Assembly: GCA_026390285.1 (NCBI GenBank)
Contig: JAPLGH010000110.1
Span: 1-5,637 of the forward strand
Source: Caldisericota bacterium
Lineage (GTDB): Bacteria > Caldisericota > Caldisericia > Cryosericales > Cryosericaceae
DNA: 5,637 nucleotides
Direction: 5' to 3'
A program made the position numbers and the translations under genes. The notes below the pieces were generated by a model, which was given only the letters and a program-made list of their open reading frames with translations, was not told the origin of the DNA and searched no databases. Of this stretch, positions 1 to 5,633 are shown piece after piece. The number at the start of each line of letters is the position of its first letter. Positions within the stretch are counted from its first letter, which is position 1.

Positions 1-1
1 T

Positions 2-133
2 GTTGTCGGCAATTCCTTCCTCAAGACTGGCAATTTCGAGGTCACTCTCCGCAGCAGCAAGACGGACAGGAAAGCCATCGCTGCCTCAGAAGCGGTCCCG
101 TTTATTGCCGATCTGGTGCGAACCATAGAGTAG
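2..133 (+). CDS. proS: C-terminal end of probable prolyl-tRNA synthetase (partial)
   Basis: An open frame enters from the left edge and stops at TAG 131-133, giving the last 43 residues of a protein whose start lies outside the window. The tail begins VVGNSFLKTGNFEVTLRSS and ends in a helix-like segment, ADLVRTIE. This fits the last strands and helix of the class II anticodon-binding domain of bacterial prolyl-tRNA synthetase, which has a (V/I)VG..xLxxGxxE...R pattern followed by a short helix. That enzyme attaches proline to tRNA-Pro in the cytoplasm. The call rests on this short remembered pattern only. Threonyl- or glycyl-tRNA synthetases share the fold, and an unrelated protein is possible. 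That the frame is coding is fairly secure; the product name is moderate. Confidence 0.5.
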   Translation, partial: VVGNSFLKTGNFEVTLRSSKTDRKAIAASEAVPFIADLVRTIE

Positions 134-143
134 CCCAGACAAA

Positions 144-171
144 TTGACACCCCGTCGTTAACCAGTAGAAT
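144..171 (+). promoter_or_regulatory. Sigma-70-type promoter for the ferredoxin gene
   Basis: A perfect -35 hexamer TTGACA (144-149) is followed after 16 bp by TAGAAT (166-171), a 5 of 6 match to the -10 consensus. Transcription would begin near 178, giving a leader of about 25 nt before the ferredoxin start. It lies in the 70-bp gap after the synthetase-like stop codon, so the ferredoxin is probably expressed on its own, with possible read-through from upstream. Inferred from sequence only. Confidence 0.65.
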
Positions 172-192
172 AGAAATACAGTATCTATGCCA

Positions 193-199
193 AAGGAGG
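193..199 (+). promoter_or_regulatory. Ribosome binding site of the ferredoxin gene
   Basis: AAGGAGG ends 4 nt before the ATG at 204. It is a full-strength Shine-Dalgarno sequence and fixes the start of this very short gene. Confidence 0.8.
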
Positions 200-203
200 A
201 ACC

Positions 204-395
204 ATGAAGGCTTCAATCGATCAGGAGGCTTGCATCGGGTGTGGCGCATGCGTCGCCCTGTGCGATGCCGTTTTCAGACTTAATGATGAGACCGGAAAGG
301 CTGAGGTCATCCCGGGAGCCGATTGTGGCGCTGCCGGCTGCTGCAAGGAAGCAGCCGAATCTTGCCCAGTCGCCGCAATCACTATCGAAGAGTAG
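204..395 (+). CDS. Small [4Fe-4S] ferredoxin
   Basis: This 63-residue soluble electron carrier resembles the monocluster ferredoxins of Thermotoga and Desulfovibrio. Near the N-terminus the motif CIGCGACVALC supplies Cys10, Cys13 and Cys16. The fourth cluster ligand should be Cys54 in SCPVAAITIEE, the usual C-terminal Cys-Pro. In the Thermotoga maritima protein the extra cysteine equivalent to Cys20 forms a disulfide with a later cysteine. Here Cys20 is followed by Asp where Pro is common, and Cys41, Cys46 and Cys47 lie in a glycine/alanine-rich stretch, so a Cys20-Cys46 or Cys20-Cys47 bridge is plausible. The eight cysteines do not form a second CxxCxxCxxxCP motif, so two clusters are unlikely. 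The gene has its own promoter, a strong ribosome binding site and a terminator, so it appears to be a single-gene unit. Its redox partner is not in view. Confidence 0.92.
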   Translation: MKASIDQEACIGCGACVALCDAVFRLNDETGKAEVIPGADCGAAGCCKEAAESCPVAAITIEE

Positions 396-417
396 CCTGC
401 AACCTCATACAGCATCG

Positions 418-458
418 AGAAGCCCCTTCGGCGCACTGCCGAAGGGGCTTCTTCTCTT
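418..458 (+). terminator. Strong hairpin terminator between convergent genes
   Basis: A 15-bp perfect stem (418-432 pairing with 438-452) closes a 5-nt loop, GCACT. On the plus strand it is followed by a T-rich run, TTCTCTT, and it begins 22 bp after the ferredoxin stop codon, so it is a Rho-independent terminator for that gene. The fabF stop at 481 lies on the other side, and the same hairpin could end the fab transcript. The minus strand has no U tract after the stem, so that role is less certain. The remaining bases of the gap hold nothing else I can support. Confidence 0.85.
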
Positions 459-480
459 AGCAACCAGATGGCTGGATGTG

Positions 481-1725
481 CTAGTCTGCGTACCGCCCCA
501 GCACAATCGAGACATTGTGCCCACCGAATCCGAATGAATTCTTGAGGATGTACCGGACATCAGAGGGACGCGCAACGTTCGGGACATAGTCCAGCGGGCA
601 CTCAGAGTCAAAGGTGGCATAGTTGATCGTGGGGTAGATCAGTCTGTTCTTGATGGTCAGCATGCAGGCTACAGTCTCTACGGCGCCAGCAGCCCCCAGC
701 AGGTGGCCGATCATTGACTTGGTGGAACTCACGGGAACAAGGGGAGCTCGGCCTCCAAACAACACCTGCAAAGCAAATGACTCCGTCCGGTCGTTCGCCG
801 GGGTTGACGTCCCGTGAGCATTGACGTAACCAATGTCGTCTGGCGTGATCCCTGCACGCTCAATGGCAACACGCATGGCCCGTACAATTTGTTTGGCGTC
901 AGGATCAGGCAACGTCATATGGTATGCATCTGATGTAACTGCCTGAGACAGGATTTCGCCGTAGATGTGCGCCCCTCTGGCAAGCGCGTGGTCGAGCTGT
1001 TCCAGGATCAGCATTCCTGCACCTTCGCCCATCACGAATCCATCGCGTTCCTTGTCGAAAGGCCGCGATGCTCGCGCAGGGTCATCATTCTGCGTAGAAA
1101 GTGCGCGCATGTTGGCAAAAGCTCCGATGCCAGTCGCCGTTACTGCTGCATCGGACGCCCCCGTCACGATGACGTCCGCGTCGCCTCGCCGAATAGCCTC
1201 CAGCGCCTCCCCCAGCATCTGGGTACCACTTGCGCAGGCGCTGACGACTGAATTGGTCCCTCCATAGAGCTTGAACCGCTGAGCTATGGTGCTCGGAATC
1301 GAGTCGATCAACATCTTTGGCACAAGAAACGGGGAAATACGCGAAGGTCCCTTGATAGCGACTTGCAGTACTTCTCCCTCAAAGGATGCGCCGCCACCTA
1401 TACCGCTGGTGACGTAGACGGCTATGCGTTCCCTGTCCTCAGCCTCCAGATTCAGCCGCGAGTCCAGTATTGCTTCCTGTGCAGCCGCAAGCGCCAGTTG
1501 CTGGACACGGTCAGTACGGCCAACATCCCGTTTTTCAAAGTAGTCCTCGGGGTTGAAATCCTTCACTTCGCCTGCGATACGACAACTCACGCTGCTCGCA
1601 TCGAACCGGCTGATCGGTCCCACGCCTGAGACACCAGCCGCAAGTCCCGCTTCAAATGCAGGGACGTTGTTCCCGATCGGCGAGACAGTTCCAAGCCCCG
1701 TTATGACGACACGGGTACGCTCCAC
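481..1725 (-). CDS. fabF: 3-oxoacyl-[acyl-carrier-protein] synthase II
   Basis: This is the elongating ketosynthase of type II fatty acid synthesis. It condenses malonyl-AcpP with an acyl-AcpP and releases CO2. With a GTG start at 1725 it has 414 residues, close to the E. coli length of 413, and the MERTRVVITGLG start aligns residue for residue with that family. The thiolase-fold active site is complete: nucleophile Cys164 in SACASG, His304 in VNAHGTSTP, Lys336 and His341 in STKSMIGHLLGAAGA, and the gating Phe400 in NSFGFGGHN. The frame is open to a TTG at 1755, which would add 10 residues and overlap acpP by 8 bp, but no ribosome binding site precedes that TTG. A purine-rich GGGGACAGG precedes the GTG. 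It is last in the fab cluster, about 22 nt after acpP, and probably translationally coupled to it. FabB is the nearest alternative, but length and position after acpP favour FabF. Confidence 0.96.
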   Translation of the reverse strand: MERTRVVITGLGTVSPIGNNVPAFEAGLAAGVSGVGPISRFDASSVSCRIAGEVKDFNPEDYFEKRDVGRTDRVQQLALAAAQEAILDSRLNLEAEDRERIAVYVTSGIGGGASFEGEVLQVAIKGPSRISPFLVPKMLIDSIPSTIAQRFKLYGGTNSVVSACASGTQMLGEALEAIRRGDADVIVTGASDAAVTATGIGAFANMRALSTQNDDPARASRPFDKERDGFVMGEGAGMLILEQLDHALARGAHIYGEILSQAVTSDAYHMTLPDPDAKQIVRAMRVAIERAGITPDDIGYVNAHGTSTPANDRTESFALQVLFGGRAPLVPVSSTKSMIGHLLGAAGAVETVACMLTIKNRLIYPTINYATFDSECPLDYVPNVARPSDVRYILKNSFGFGGHNVSIVLGRYAD

Positions 1726-1731
1726 GGAAAC

Positions 1732-1740
1732 CCTGTCCCC
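1732..1740 (-). promoter_or_regulatory. Weak ribosome binding site that sets the fabF start
   Basis: GGGGACAGG ends 6 nt before GTG 1725 on the minus strand. It is poorer than the AGGAGG sites of fabD, fabG and acpP, but the alternative TTG at 1755 has no purine-rich sequence at all. It supports the GTG start and suggests that fabF relies partly on ribosomes finishing acpP. Confidence 0.5.
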
Positions 1741-1747
1741 GGTCGTA

Positions 1748-1990
1748 TCAGACAATGTGCGACATCACGTAGTCGACTGTCTGGCCCACGGATGCGATCT
1801 TCTCTATGTCTTCGTCCGGGATAGACGTTCCAAACGCATCTTCAAGAGCCATGGTGATGTCGACCAATGCCAGAGAATCGGCACCAAGATCCTTCACATA
1901 CTGGGCTTCATCTGTAATGCGAGACTCCTCGATGCCCAGCTTTTCCTTGGCAATCTCAACTACCTTCGAGCGGATTTCTTCCTTGGTCAT
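1748..1990 (-). CDS. acpP: Acyl carrier protein
   Basis: This 80-residue acidic helical-bundle protein carries the growing acyl chain on a 4'-phosphopantetheine arm. The arm is attached at Ser39 in the motif LGADSLALV. The flanking segments match the family: an N-terminal helix (residues 2-19), the loop leading to the DSL motif, helix II with ITMALEDAFG, and IPDEDIEKIASVGQTVDYV for helices III and IV. The usual acidic residue two places after the serine (DSLD) is alanine here; Asp44 and Glu50 keep the acidic face of helix II. The ATG is preceded by AGGAGGAG with a 4-nt gap, the strongest site in the cluster, as expected for the most abundant product. It sits between fabG and fabF, the common order in bacterial fab clusters. 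Confidence 0.97.
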   Translation of the reverse strand: MTKEEIRSKVVEIAKEKLGIEESRITDEAQYVKDLGADSLALVDITMALEDAFGTSIPDEDIEKIASVGQTVDYVMSHIV

Positions 1991-1994
1991 TAGA

Positions 1995-2002
1995 CTCCTC
2001 CT
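1995..2002 (-). promoter_or_regulatory. Ribosome binding site of acpP
   Basis: AGGAGGAG lies 4 nt before the acpP ATG, within the 35-nt gap after the fabG stop. It is near-optimal and allows translation of acpP independent of fabG. Confidence 0.8.
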
Positions 2003-2025
2003 GATAGAAGAATATCCAGGCGCCG

Positions 2026-2769
2026 TCAGAGAGACAATCCACCGTCAACTCCGAGTACCTGGCCGGTAATGTACGAAGCCTCTTCACTTGCAAGGAATGC
2101 CACAGCCTTGGCAACGTCGCCCGGCGTTCCGGCCCGCCTGAGCGGAATACTGGCAAGATACGAGGATACGACCACATTGTCAAGCGAGCTCGTCATGTCC
2201 GTCTCCACAAATCCAGGGGCAACAACATTGACAGTGACGCCGCGCGACCCGAGTTCCTTTGCCGCCGTCTTCGCAAGAGCAATAACGCCTGCCTTGCTCG
2301 CAGCGTAGTTGGCTTGCCCGGCATTCCCTCCCAGCCCAACGATCGAGGAGATCAGCACGATGCACCCAAATCTTTGACGCATCATTTGGCGCGCAGCTGC
2401 TCGTGTCACATTGAATGCGCCAGTAAGATTCGTCCGCAGCACGTCGTCCCACTTCTCGTCCGTCATTCGGACCAGCAAGGCGTCTCGCGCAATACCGGCA
2501 TTGCTGACCACGATATCCAGCGAACCGGTCACGATGATACTTCGCGCAACCAGGCTGTCCGCCTGGGTGGCGTCCCCGACGTCTGCCTGGACTGCCTCAC
2601 ACAGCCGGCCCATCGCGGTCACGGCTGCGACGACTTCCTCAGCCGCCACGCGATTCTTGTGAAAATCGATGACGACATTGGCTCCCCTTGAGGCAAGCTC
2701 AAGAGCAATGCCCTTGCCAATACCTCGAGACCCACCCGTGACCAGGGCAGTCTTTCCTTCCAGCGTCAT
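2026..2769 (-). CDS. fabG: 3-oxoacyl-[acyl-carrier-protein] reductase
   Basis: This short-chain dehydrogenase/reductase reduces 3-oxoacyl-AcpP to 3-hydroxyacyl-AcpP with NADPH. The 247-residue product has the Rossmann cofactor loop TGGSRGIG (11-18), the SNAG motif (89-92), the catalytic tetrad Asn114, Ser142, Tyr155 and Lys159 (ANYAASK), and the typical C-terminus SYITGQVLGVDGG. NAD(P) preference cannot be proved by eye, but the Ser-Arg in the glycine loop fits NADPH. The frame stays open up to 2910 inside fabD, but the MTLEGKTALVTGG start at 2769 gives the family length and overlaps the fabD stop in ATGA. A second ATG at 2775, two codons earlier, is the only serious alternative. The 4-nt overlap points to translational coupling with fabD. 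Confidence 0.96.
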   Translation of the reverse strand: MTLEGKTALVTGGSRGIGKGIALELASRGANVVIDFHKNRVAAEEVVAAVTAMGRLCEAVQADVGDATQADSLVARSIIVTGSLDIVVSNAGIARDALLVRMTDEKWDDVLRTNLTGAFNVTRAAARQMMRQRFGCIVLISSIVGLGGNAGQANYAASKAGVIALAKTAAKELGSRGVTVNVVAPGFVETDMTSSLDNVVVSSYLASIPLRRAGTPGDVAKAVAFLASEEASYITGQVLGVDGGLSL

Positions 2770-3665
2770 TGCCATTTCTCCTCCTCGATGGCCCTGACGT
2801 TTCCTCCCGGAACGGCCTTGCGAGCGAGCGCAGTCAGCACATTCTTTGGTCCGACCTCCAAGTACTCGCCGACTCCCATCCGCCGCAGCACGTTCATCGT
2901 TCGCACCCACTGTACCGGGCTCCTGAACTGGGCAACAAGAGACTCCCTGATCGCCTCAGGGTCAACTTCCGACAATGCTGCCACATTGTTCACGACGGGA
3001 AAGTGAGGTCGCACAAACGCAACATCACGCAGGACCTCCCTGAACTCGGCAGCACCCTCAGCCATGATAGACGAATGAAAAGGGGCACTCACGCGAAGCC
3101 TGATCGCGCGCCCTCTGCCCAGAGCCTTCACCGCTCCTATGACGCGATCCACAGCAGCTGTCTCACCGGATACAACCGTCTGGTCTACCGCGTTGTAGTT
3201 GGCAACTTCCACGATTCCGGAGCGATGCCCTTCCGCAAGGACCAGCTGCAGATCCCTTTCGTCCAGTCCTACGACTGCGGCCATGGTCCCCGGCGAATTG
3301 GATGCAGCTCTCGCCATGATTTCTCCGCGACGCCGCACGAGTCGAATGCCATCGTCGAACGTGAAAACACCAGCACAGCACAGCGCGCCGAACTCCCCCA
3401 GGCTGTGACCGGCAGCAACGTCGCAAACCATATCTCTGCCGGCCAGCGCTCCGACCCAGGCCATCTCGGTCGCAAAGAGGGCAGGCTGGGTATTCTCAGT
3501 ACGAGTCAGTTCCGCCTCGTCACCTGCATCGACGAGATGCCACAGGTCAAGACCGAGCACGTCGCTTGCCCGTTCAAACAACCTGCGCGTCAGAACAGGG
3601 TCGACAATGTTGCCCGCCATTCCCACGTATTGCGAACCCTGCCCGGGAAAGAGAAACGCTACCAC
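2766..3665 (-). CDS. fabD: Malonyl-CoA:acyl-carrier-protein transacylase
   Basis: It transfers malonyl from CoA to AcpP, supplying the extender unit for FabF. The 299-residue protein opens with FLFPGQGSQ, whose Gln9 helps form the oxyanion hole. The nucleophile elbow GHSLGE carries Ser88. Arg113 binds the malonyl carboxylate, and His197 in SAPFHS is the catalytic base. NYNAVDQTVVSG (Gln162), QFRSPVQW (247-254) and LEVGPKNVL (269-277) are further family signatures. The length matches the usual 300-310 residues, so the gene is complete. The start is GTG, 8 nt after AGGAGG (3674-3679), and no other in-frame start fits. It is the first gene of the fab cluster, overlaps fabG by 4 nt, and follows a 230-bp gap after rpsA. 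Confidence 0.97.
   Translation of the reverse strand: MVAFLFPGQGSQYVGMAGNIVDPVLTRRLFERASDVLGLDLWHLVDAGDEAELTRTENTQPALFATEMAWVGALAGRDMVCDVAAGHSLGEFGALCCAGVFTFDDGIRLVRRRGEIMARAASNSPGTMAAVVGLDERDLQLVLAEGHRSGIVEVANYNAVDQTVVSGETAAVDRVIGAVKALGRGRAIRLRVSAPFHSSIMAEGAAEFREVLRDVAFVRPHFPVVNNVAALSEVDPEAIRESLVAQFRSPVQWVRTMNVLRRMGVGEYLEVGPKNVLTALARKAVPGGNVRAIEEEKWQ
2778..2785 (-). promoter_or_regulatory. Ribosome binding site of fabG, inside fabD
   Basis: AGGAGGAG lies within the last codons of fabD (the Glu-Glu-Glu-Lys segment). It is 8 nt from ATG 2769 and only 2 nt from ATG 2775, which slightly favours the inner ATG. The glutamate codons of the FabD tail double as this site. Confidence 0.7.
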
Positions 3666-3673
3666 AACTGCAT

Positions 3674-3679
3674 CCTCCT
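3674..3679 (-). promoter_or_regulatory. Ribosome binding site that decides the GTG start of fabD
   Basis: AGGAGG is 8 nt before GTG 3665 on the minus strand. An ATG touching it (3671-3673) is out of frame and reads only four codons before a stop, so it is not the start. Confidence 0.75.
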
Positions 3680-3693
3680 GTTTTCAGAGTTCA

Positions 3694-3715
3694 TTGCACG
3701 ACCACCGTGGTACAA
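3694..3715 (-). promoter_or_regulatory. Palindrome upstream of fabD, possible operator
   Basis: A perfect 11-bp inverted repeat, ACCAC-G-GTGGT (3701-3711), sits inside a looser symmetry that starts with TTG at 3715 and ends with CAA at 3694. It lies just before the fabD ribosome binding site, where a repressor of fatty-acid genes could act. It does not match a FapR or FabT site that I recognise, and no convincing promoter overlaps it. Function is a guess. Confidence 0.25.
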
Positions 3716-3778
3716 CCGCCACAGCAGTCACACAAGTTCCAAGAGCACTCATCAGCGGCCTCTGACCCTCTCACACCC

Positions 3779-3817
3779 AAAAAAGAGACGGAGCGCAGCA
3801 TCCACACATTTCTGCGC
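3779..3817 (-). terminator. Possible Rho-independent terminator after rpsA
   Basis: On the minus strand a 6-bp stem, GCGCAG (3812-3817) with CTGCGC (3793-3798), has a 13-nt loop. It is followed by TCCGTCTC and then six Ts (3779-3784). The stem is short and the T tract is 8 nt away, so it is weak. If real it would separate rpsA from the fab genes and require a fab promoter between it and fabD; I could not find a clear one. Confidence 0.35.
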
Positions 3818-3855
3818 GGTACTGCAACCCCGTCAATACAAACGTATCTGGAAGT

Positions 3856-3884
3856 GGCCTTCTGGAGAAGCACACCAACAGGCC
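3856..3884 (-). terminator. Weak hairpin just after the rpsA region
   Basis: GGCCTGTTGG (3875-3884) can pair with CCAGAAGGCC (3856-3865), a 10-position stem with one mismatch and one wobble and a 9-nt loop. It starts 11 nt after the downstream TAG at 3896-3898. No clear U run follows, so it may be a transcript-end stabiliser or chance. Confidence 0.25.
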
Positions 3885-3895
3885 CGATTCGTCAG

Positions 3896-4045
3896 CTAAC
3901 CCTCTGCTGACCCCTCTGTCTCTTCGTGGTGGGCAATCTCTTCGGTCGACAGGGGTTCAGCTGCAGCGGTCTCGACGTTCTCAACGACGGGGGCTTCAGC
4001 CTCTTCAACCTCTGTGGCCCCTGTCTCGAGGACTTCGGTCGACAG
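3896..4045 (-). pseudogene. Out-of-frame remainder of the S1 C-terminal repeat
   Basis: This frame has no start or ribosome binding site of its own but continues the rpsA coding sequence. From CTG 4045 it reads LSTEVLETGATEVEE, then a second APVVENVETAAAEPLSTE, and ends EETEGSAEG before TAG 3896-3898, 49 residues in all. The first 29 residues repeat, residue for residue, part of the acidic 31-residue unit of the S1 tail. A 5-bp deletion at the junction with the upstream copy disconnects it from the S1 frame. Joined with the two lost codons it would give an S1 of 564 residues. It is either a genuine lost C-terminus or an artefact of a sequencing or assembly error. Confidence 0.75.
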
Positions 4046-4177
4046 GGGCTGCAGCGGTCTCGACGTTCTCAACGACGGGGGCTTCAGCCTCTTCAACCTC
4101 TGTGGCCCCTGTCTCGAGGACTTCGGTCGACAGGGGTTCAGCTGCAGCGGTCTCGACGTTCTCAACGACGGGGGCTT
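3940..4177 (-). repeat. 93-bp tandem repeat, 2.6 copies, at the 3' end of rpsA
   Basis: Three direct copies lie head to tail: 3940-4032 (93 bp), 4033-4120 (88 bp) and a partial copy 4121-4177 (57 bp). By eye the copies show no substitutions. The only difference is 5 bp (TTCAG on the plus strand, after GACAGGGG) missing from the middle copy. The full period is 31 codons and encodes an acidic unit containing TEVLETGATEVEEAEAPVVE. Each junction also holds an inverted repeat, CCCCTGTC and GACAGGGG, 15 bp apart, able to form a hairpin. Perfect identity implies recent duplication or ongoing homogenisation. Confidence 0.95.
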
Positions 4178-5585
4178 GCGCATCTACGACTTCGATCTCG
4201 ACGACCTCGGGCTTGACAGTAGTGCTGTCATCCACGGCCGTGCCCGAACGAGTCTCCACCGACGGAGTCTTCTGTCCTGGCTCACGTCCGAACAAACTGT
4301 CGTTGCCTTCCACGCCCTTCATGCTCAGTTTGACCTTGCGTTCTTCCTTCAGGACCTCGAGCACACGAACCTTGACAACATCTCCCACGTTCAGCACATC
4401 TTCGACCTTGCGAATCTTGTCGTTGGAAATCTGCGAGATGTGCAGGAGGCCGGTGACCCCTTCTGAAAGCTCGATGATTGCTCCAAAGGTCAGAATACGA
4501 ATCACTGCGCCCTCAAGGATCATACCGACAGGGTAGTCTTCCTCGATAGTCTCCCAGGGATGTGGCTTCGTCTGCTTGATGCTTAAGGAGACCTTTCCCG
4601 TCTCTTCATCGACCTTCAGAACCTTGACCTTGACCTTATCCTTCTTCTGGACAATCTCCTCGACAGGACGGCGGCGACCGTACGTCAACTCCGAGAGATG
4701 GACCAGACCCTCGACCCCGTAACCAATGTCCACGAATGCACCAAACTCAGCGATACCGTTTACGGTACCTTCATAGATATCTCCCGGCTGGATCTTGGTG
4801 AAGAACTCTTTCTTCTGCTTCTGGCGGATAACCTGCATCGCTGCACGATGCGAGGCGATAATCCGGCGGAGCTTCTTGTCAAACTCGGTGACCTTGACGG
4901 GGATGTCCTGGCCAACCAGTGATGGCAAGTTGTTGCGATAATCGCTGGCGACCTGTGATTGGGGAAGGAAGCAGGGTACTCCGATGTCAACAAGCAGTCC
5001 ACCCTTGATGGCCTTGGTGACCTTCGCCGTAACGATCGTCTGTTCGTCAAAGTACTTCTCGACGTCGGTCCAGACCTCTTCCTGATCAGCCTTCAGCTTG
5101 GACAGGACCGCCGTGCCTTGTTCGTCCTCTTCCTTGACGACGGCCACCTTCATCGTTTCGCCAACATGCGCAATCTCACCAACAGCTACATCGGTACGCA
5201 TAGTCAGGCGGTTGAGCGGGATATAGTAGTCTCCCTTTCCACCGGCATTGACCATGACCCCGTCACGCTCGAGCTTGACGACGGAGACGTCGATGACGTC
5301 TCCACGCCGAAGCAAGCGCGGCGCGTATCCGGCCTTAGGCGACAAGTCCGCGACAAGGGCTGCCTCGAGCTCCGACGAATTGGTCTCGTCACGTCCAGCC
5401 TTGACCTCCCCGGTCTCGGTTTCTGTCTTCTCTGGTGCGACCACTTCTTCTGGAGTCTTTTCCTCTGCCACGTCGACAGCCGGAACAACGGGTTGTTCGA
5501 CTGCCGCCAGCAGGTTTTTCACTTCAAAGAGTCCATCCGTTTCACCTGTGATGTCTGTTTCAACGTGTTTATCCATGTCCACCAT
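4005..5585 (-). CDS. rpsA: Ribosomal protein S1 with four S1 domains; C-terminus frameshifted
   Basis: S1 sits on the 30S subunit and binds mRNA during initiation. The 526-residue frame has an acidic N-terminal extension (1-85), then four S1 RNA-binding domains at about 94-163, 181-247, 267-337 and 354-423. The last two carry the best motifs, FGAFVDIGYGVEGLVHLSEL and FGAIIELSEGVTGLLHIS. E. coli S1 has six domains; four-domain forms are usual in many Gram-positive and deep-branching bacteria. After residue 424 comes a low-complexity acidic tail with 31-residue repeats. A 5-bp deletion in the middle repeat (after codon 513) switches the frame, so the protein ends in a basic tail, PVDRSPRDRGHRG, unlike the acidic sequence before it. 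The original frame runs on to 3896. The ATG at 5585 has GAGGGG 5 nt upstream. Related S1-domain proteins (including IspH fusions) are less likely because no other domain is present. Confidence 0.9.
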   Translation of the reverse strand: MVDMDKHVETDITGETDGLFEVKNLLAAVEQPVVPAVDVAEEKTPEEVVAPEKTETETGEVKAGRDETNSSELEAALVADLSPKAGYAPRLLRRGDVIDVSVVKLERDGVMVNAGGKGDYYIPLNRLTMRTDVAVGEIAHVGETMKVAVVKEEDEQGTAVLSKLKADQEEVWTDVEKYFDEQTIVTAKVTKAIKGGLLVDIGVPCFLPQSQVASDYRNNLPSLVGQDIPVKVTEFDKKLRRIIASHRAAMQVIRQKQKKEFFTKIQPGDIYEGTVNGIAEFGAFVDIGYGVEGLVHLSELTYGRRRPVEEIVQKKDKVKVKVLKVDEETGKVSLSIKQTKPHPWETIEEDYPVGMILEGAVIRILTFGAIIELSEGVTGLLHISQISNDKIRKVEDVLNVGDVVKVRVLEVLKEERKVKLSMKGVEGNDSLFGREPGQKTPSVETRSGTAVDDSTTVKPEVVEIEVVDAQAPVVENVETAAAEPLSTEVLETGATEVEEAEAPVVENVETAAAPVDRSPRDRGHRG

Positions 5586-5590
5586 GTTGA

Positions 5591-5596
5591 CCCCTC
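5591..5596 (-). promoter_or_regulatory. Ribosome binding site of rpsA
   Basis: GAGGGG is 5 nt before ATG 5585. The next in-frame ATG (5576) would be 14 nt away, so the outer ATG is preferred. Confidence 0.6.
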
Positions 5597-5627
5597 TACA
5601 TTAAGGATGAATGTAAATCAGCTTCTG

Positions 5628-5633
5628 AGTATA
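5628..5633 (-). promoter_or_regulatory. Possible -10 element of an rpsA promoter
   Basis: TATACT on the minus strand matches the -10 consensus at 5 of 6 positions and would start a transcript about 35 nt before the rpsA ATG. The matching -35 region lies beyond the window edge, so this is only half a promoter. Confidence 0.25.

Noticed and set aside
2770..2910. N-terminal extension of fabG starting inside fabD
   Set aside because: The extra residues are a frame-shifted reading of fabD, rich in Arg and Gly. They match no reductase, and a good ribosome binding site lies at 2778-2785.
3659..3673. Four-codon reading frame overlapping the fabD start, a possible leader peptide
   Set aside because: Its ATG directly abuts the AGGAGG with no spacing, so it could hardly be initiated.
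3691..3873. 60-codon minus-strand frame with a CDCCGGC cysteine cluster in the rpsA-fabD gap
   Set aside because: No ribosome binding site, no recognisable family, and the cysteine stretch comes from a low-complexity sequence. Not supported as a gene.
2769..3899. Long plus-strand open frame of 376 codons opposite fabD
   Set aside because: It is antisense to a clear fabD, has a composition unlike a folded protein, and has no family motif. It is a shadow of fabD codon bias plus the gap.
3940..4177. CRISPR-like array
   Set aside because: The repeats are contiguous with no unique spacers and keep a coding frame period of 93 bp, so this is a coding tandem repeat.
3926..4536. Plus-strand frames with repeated Ser/Arg-rich peptides
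   Set aside because: They are antisense readings of the rpsA tandem repeat and follow from its sequence identity, not from coding selection.
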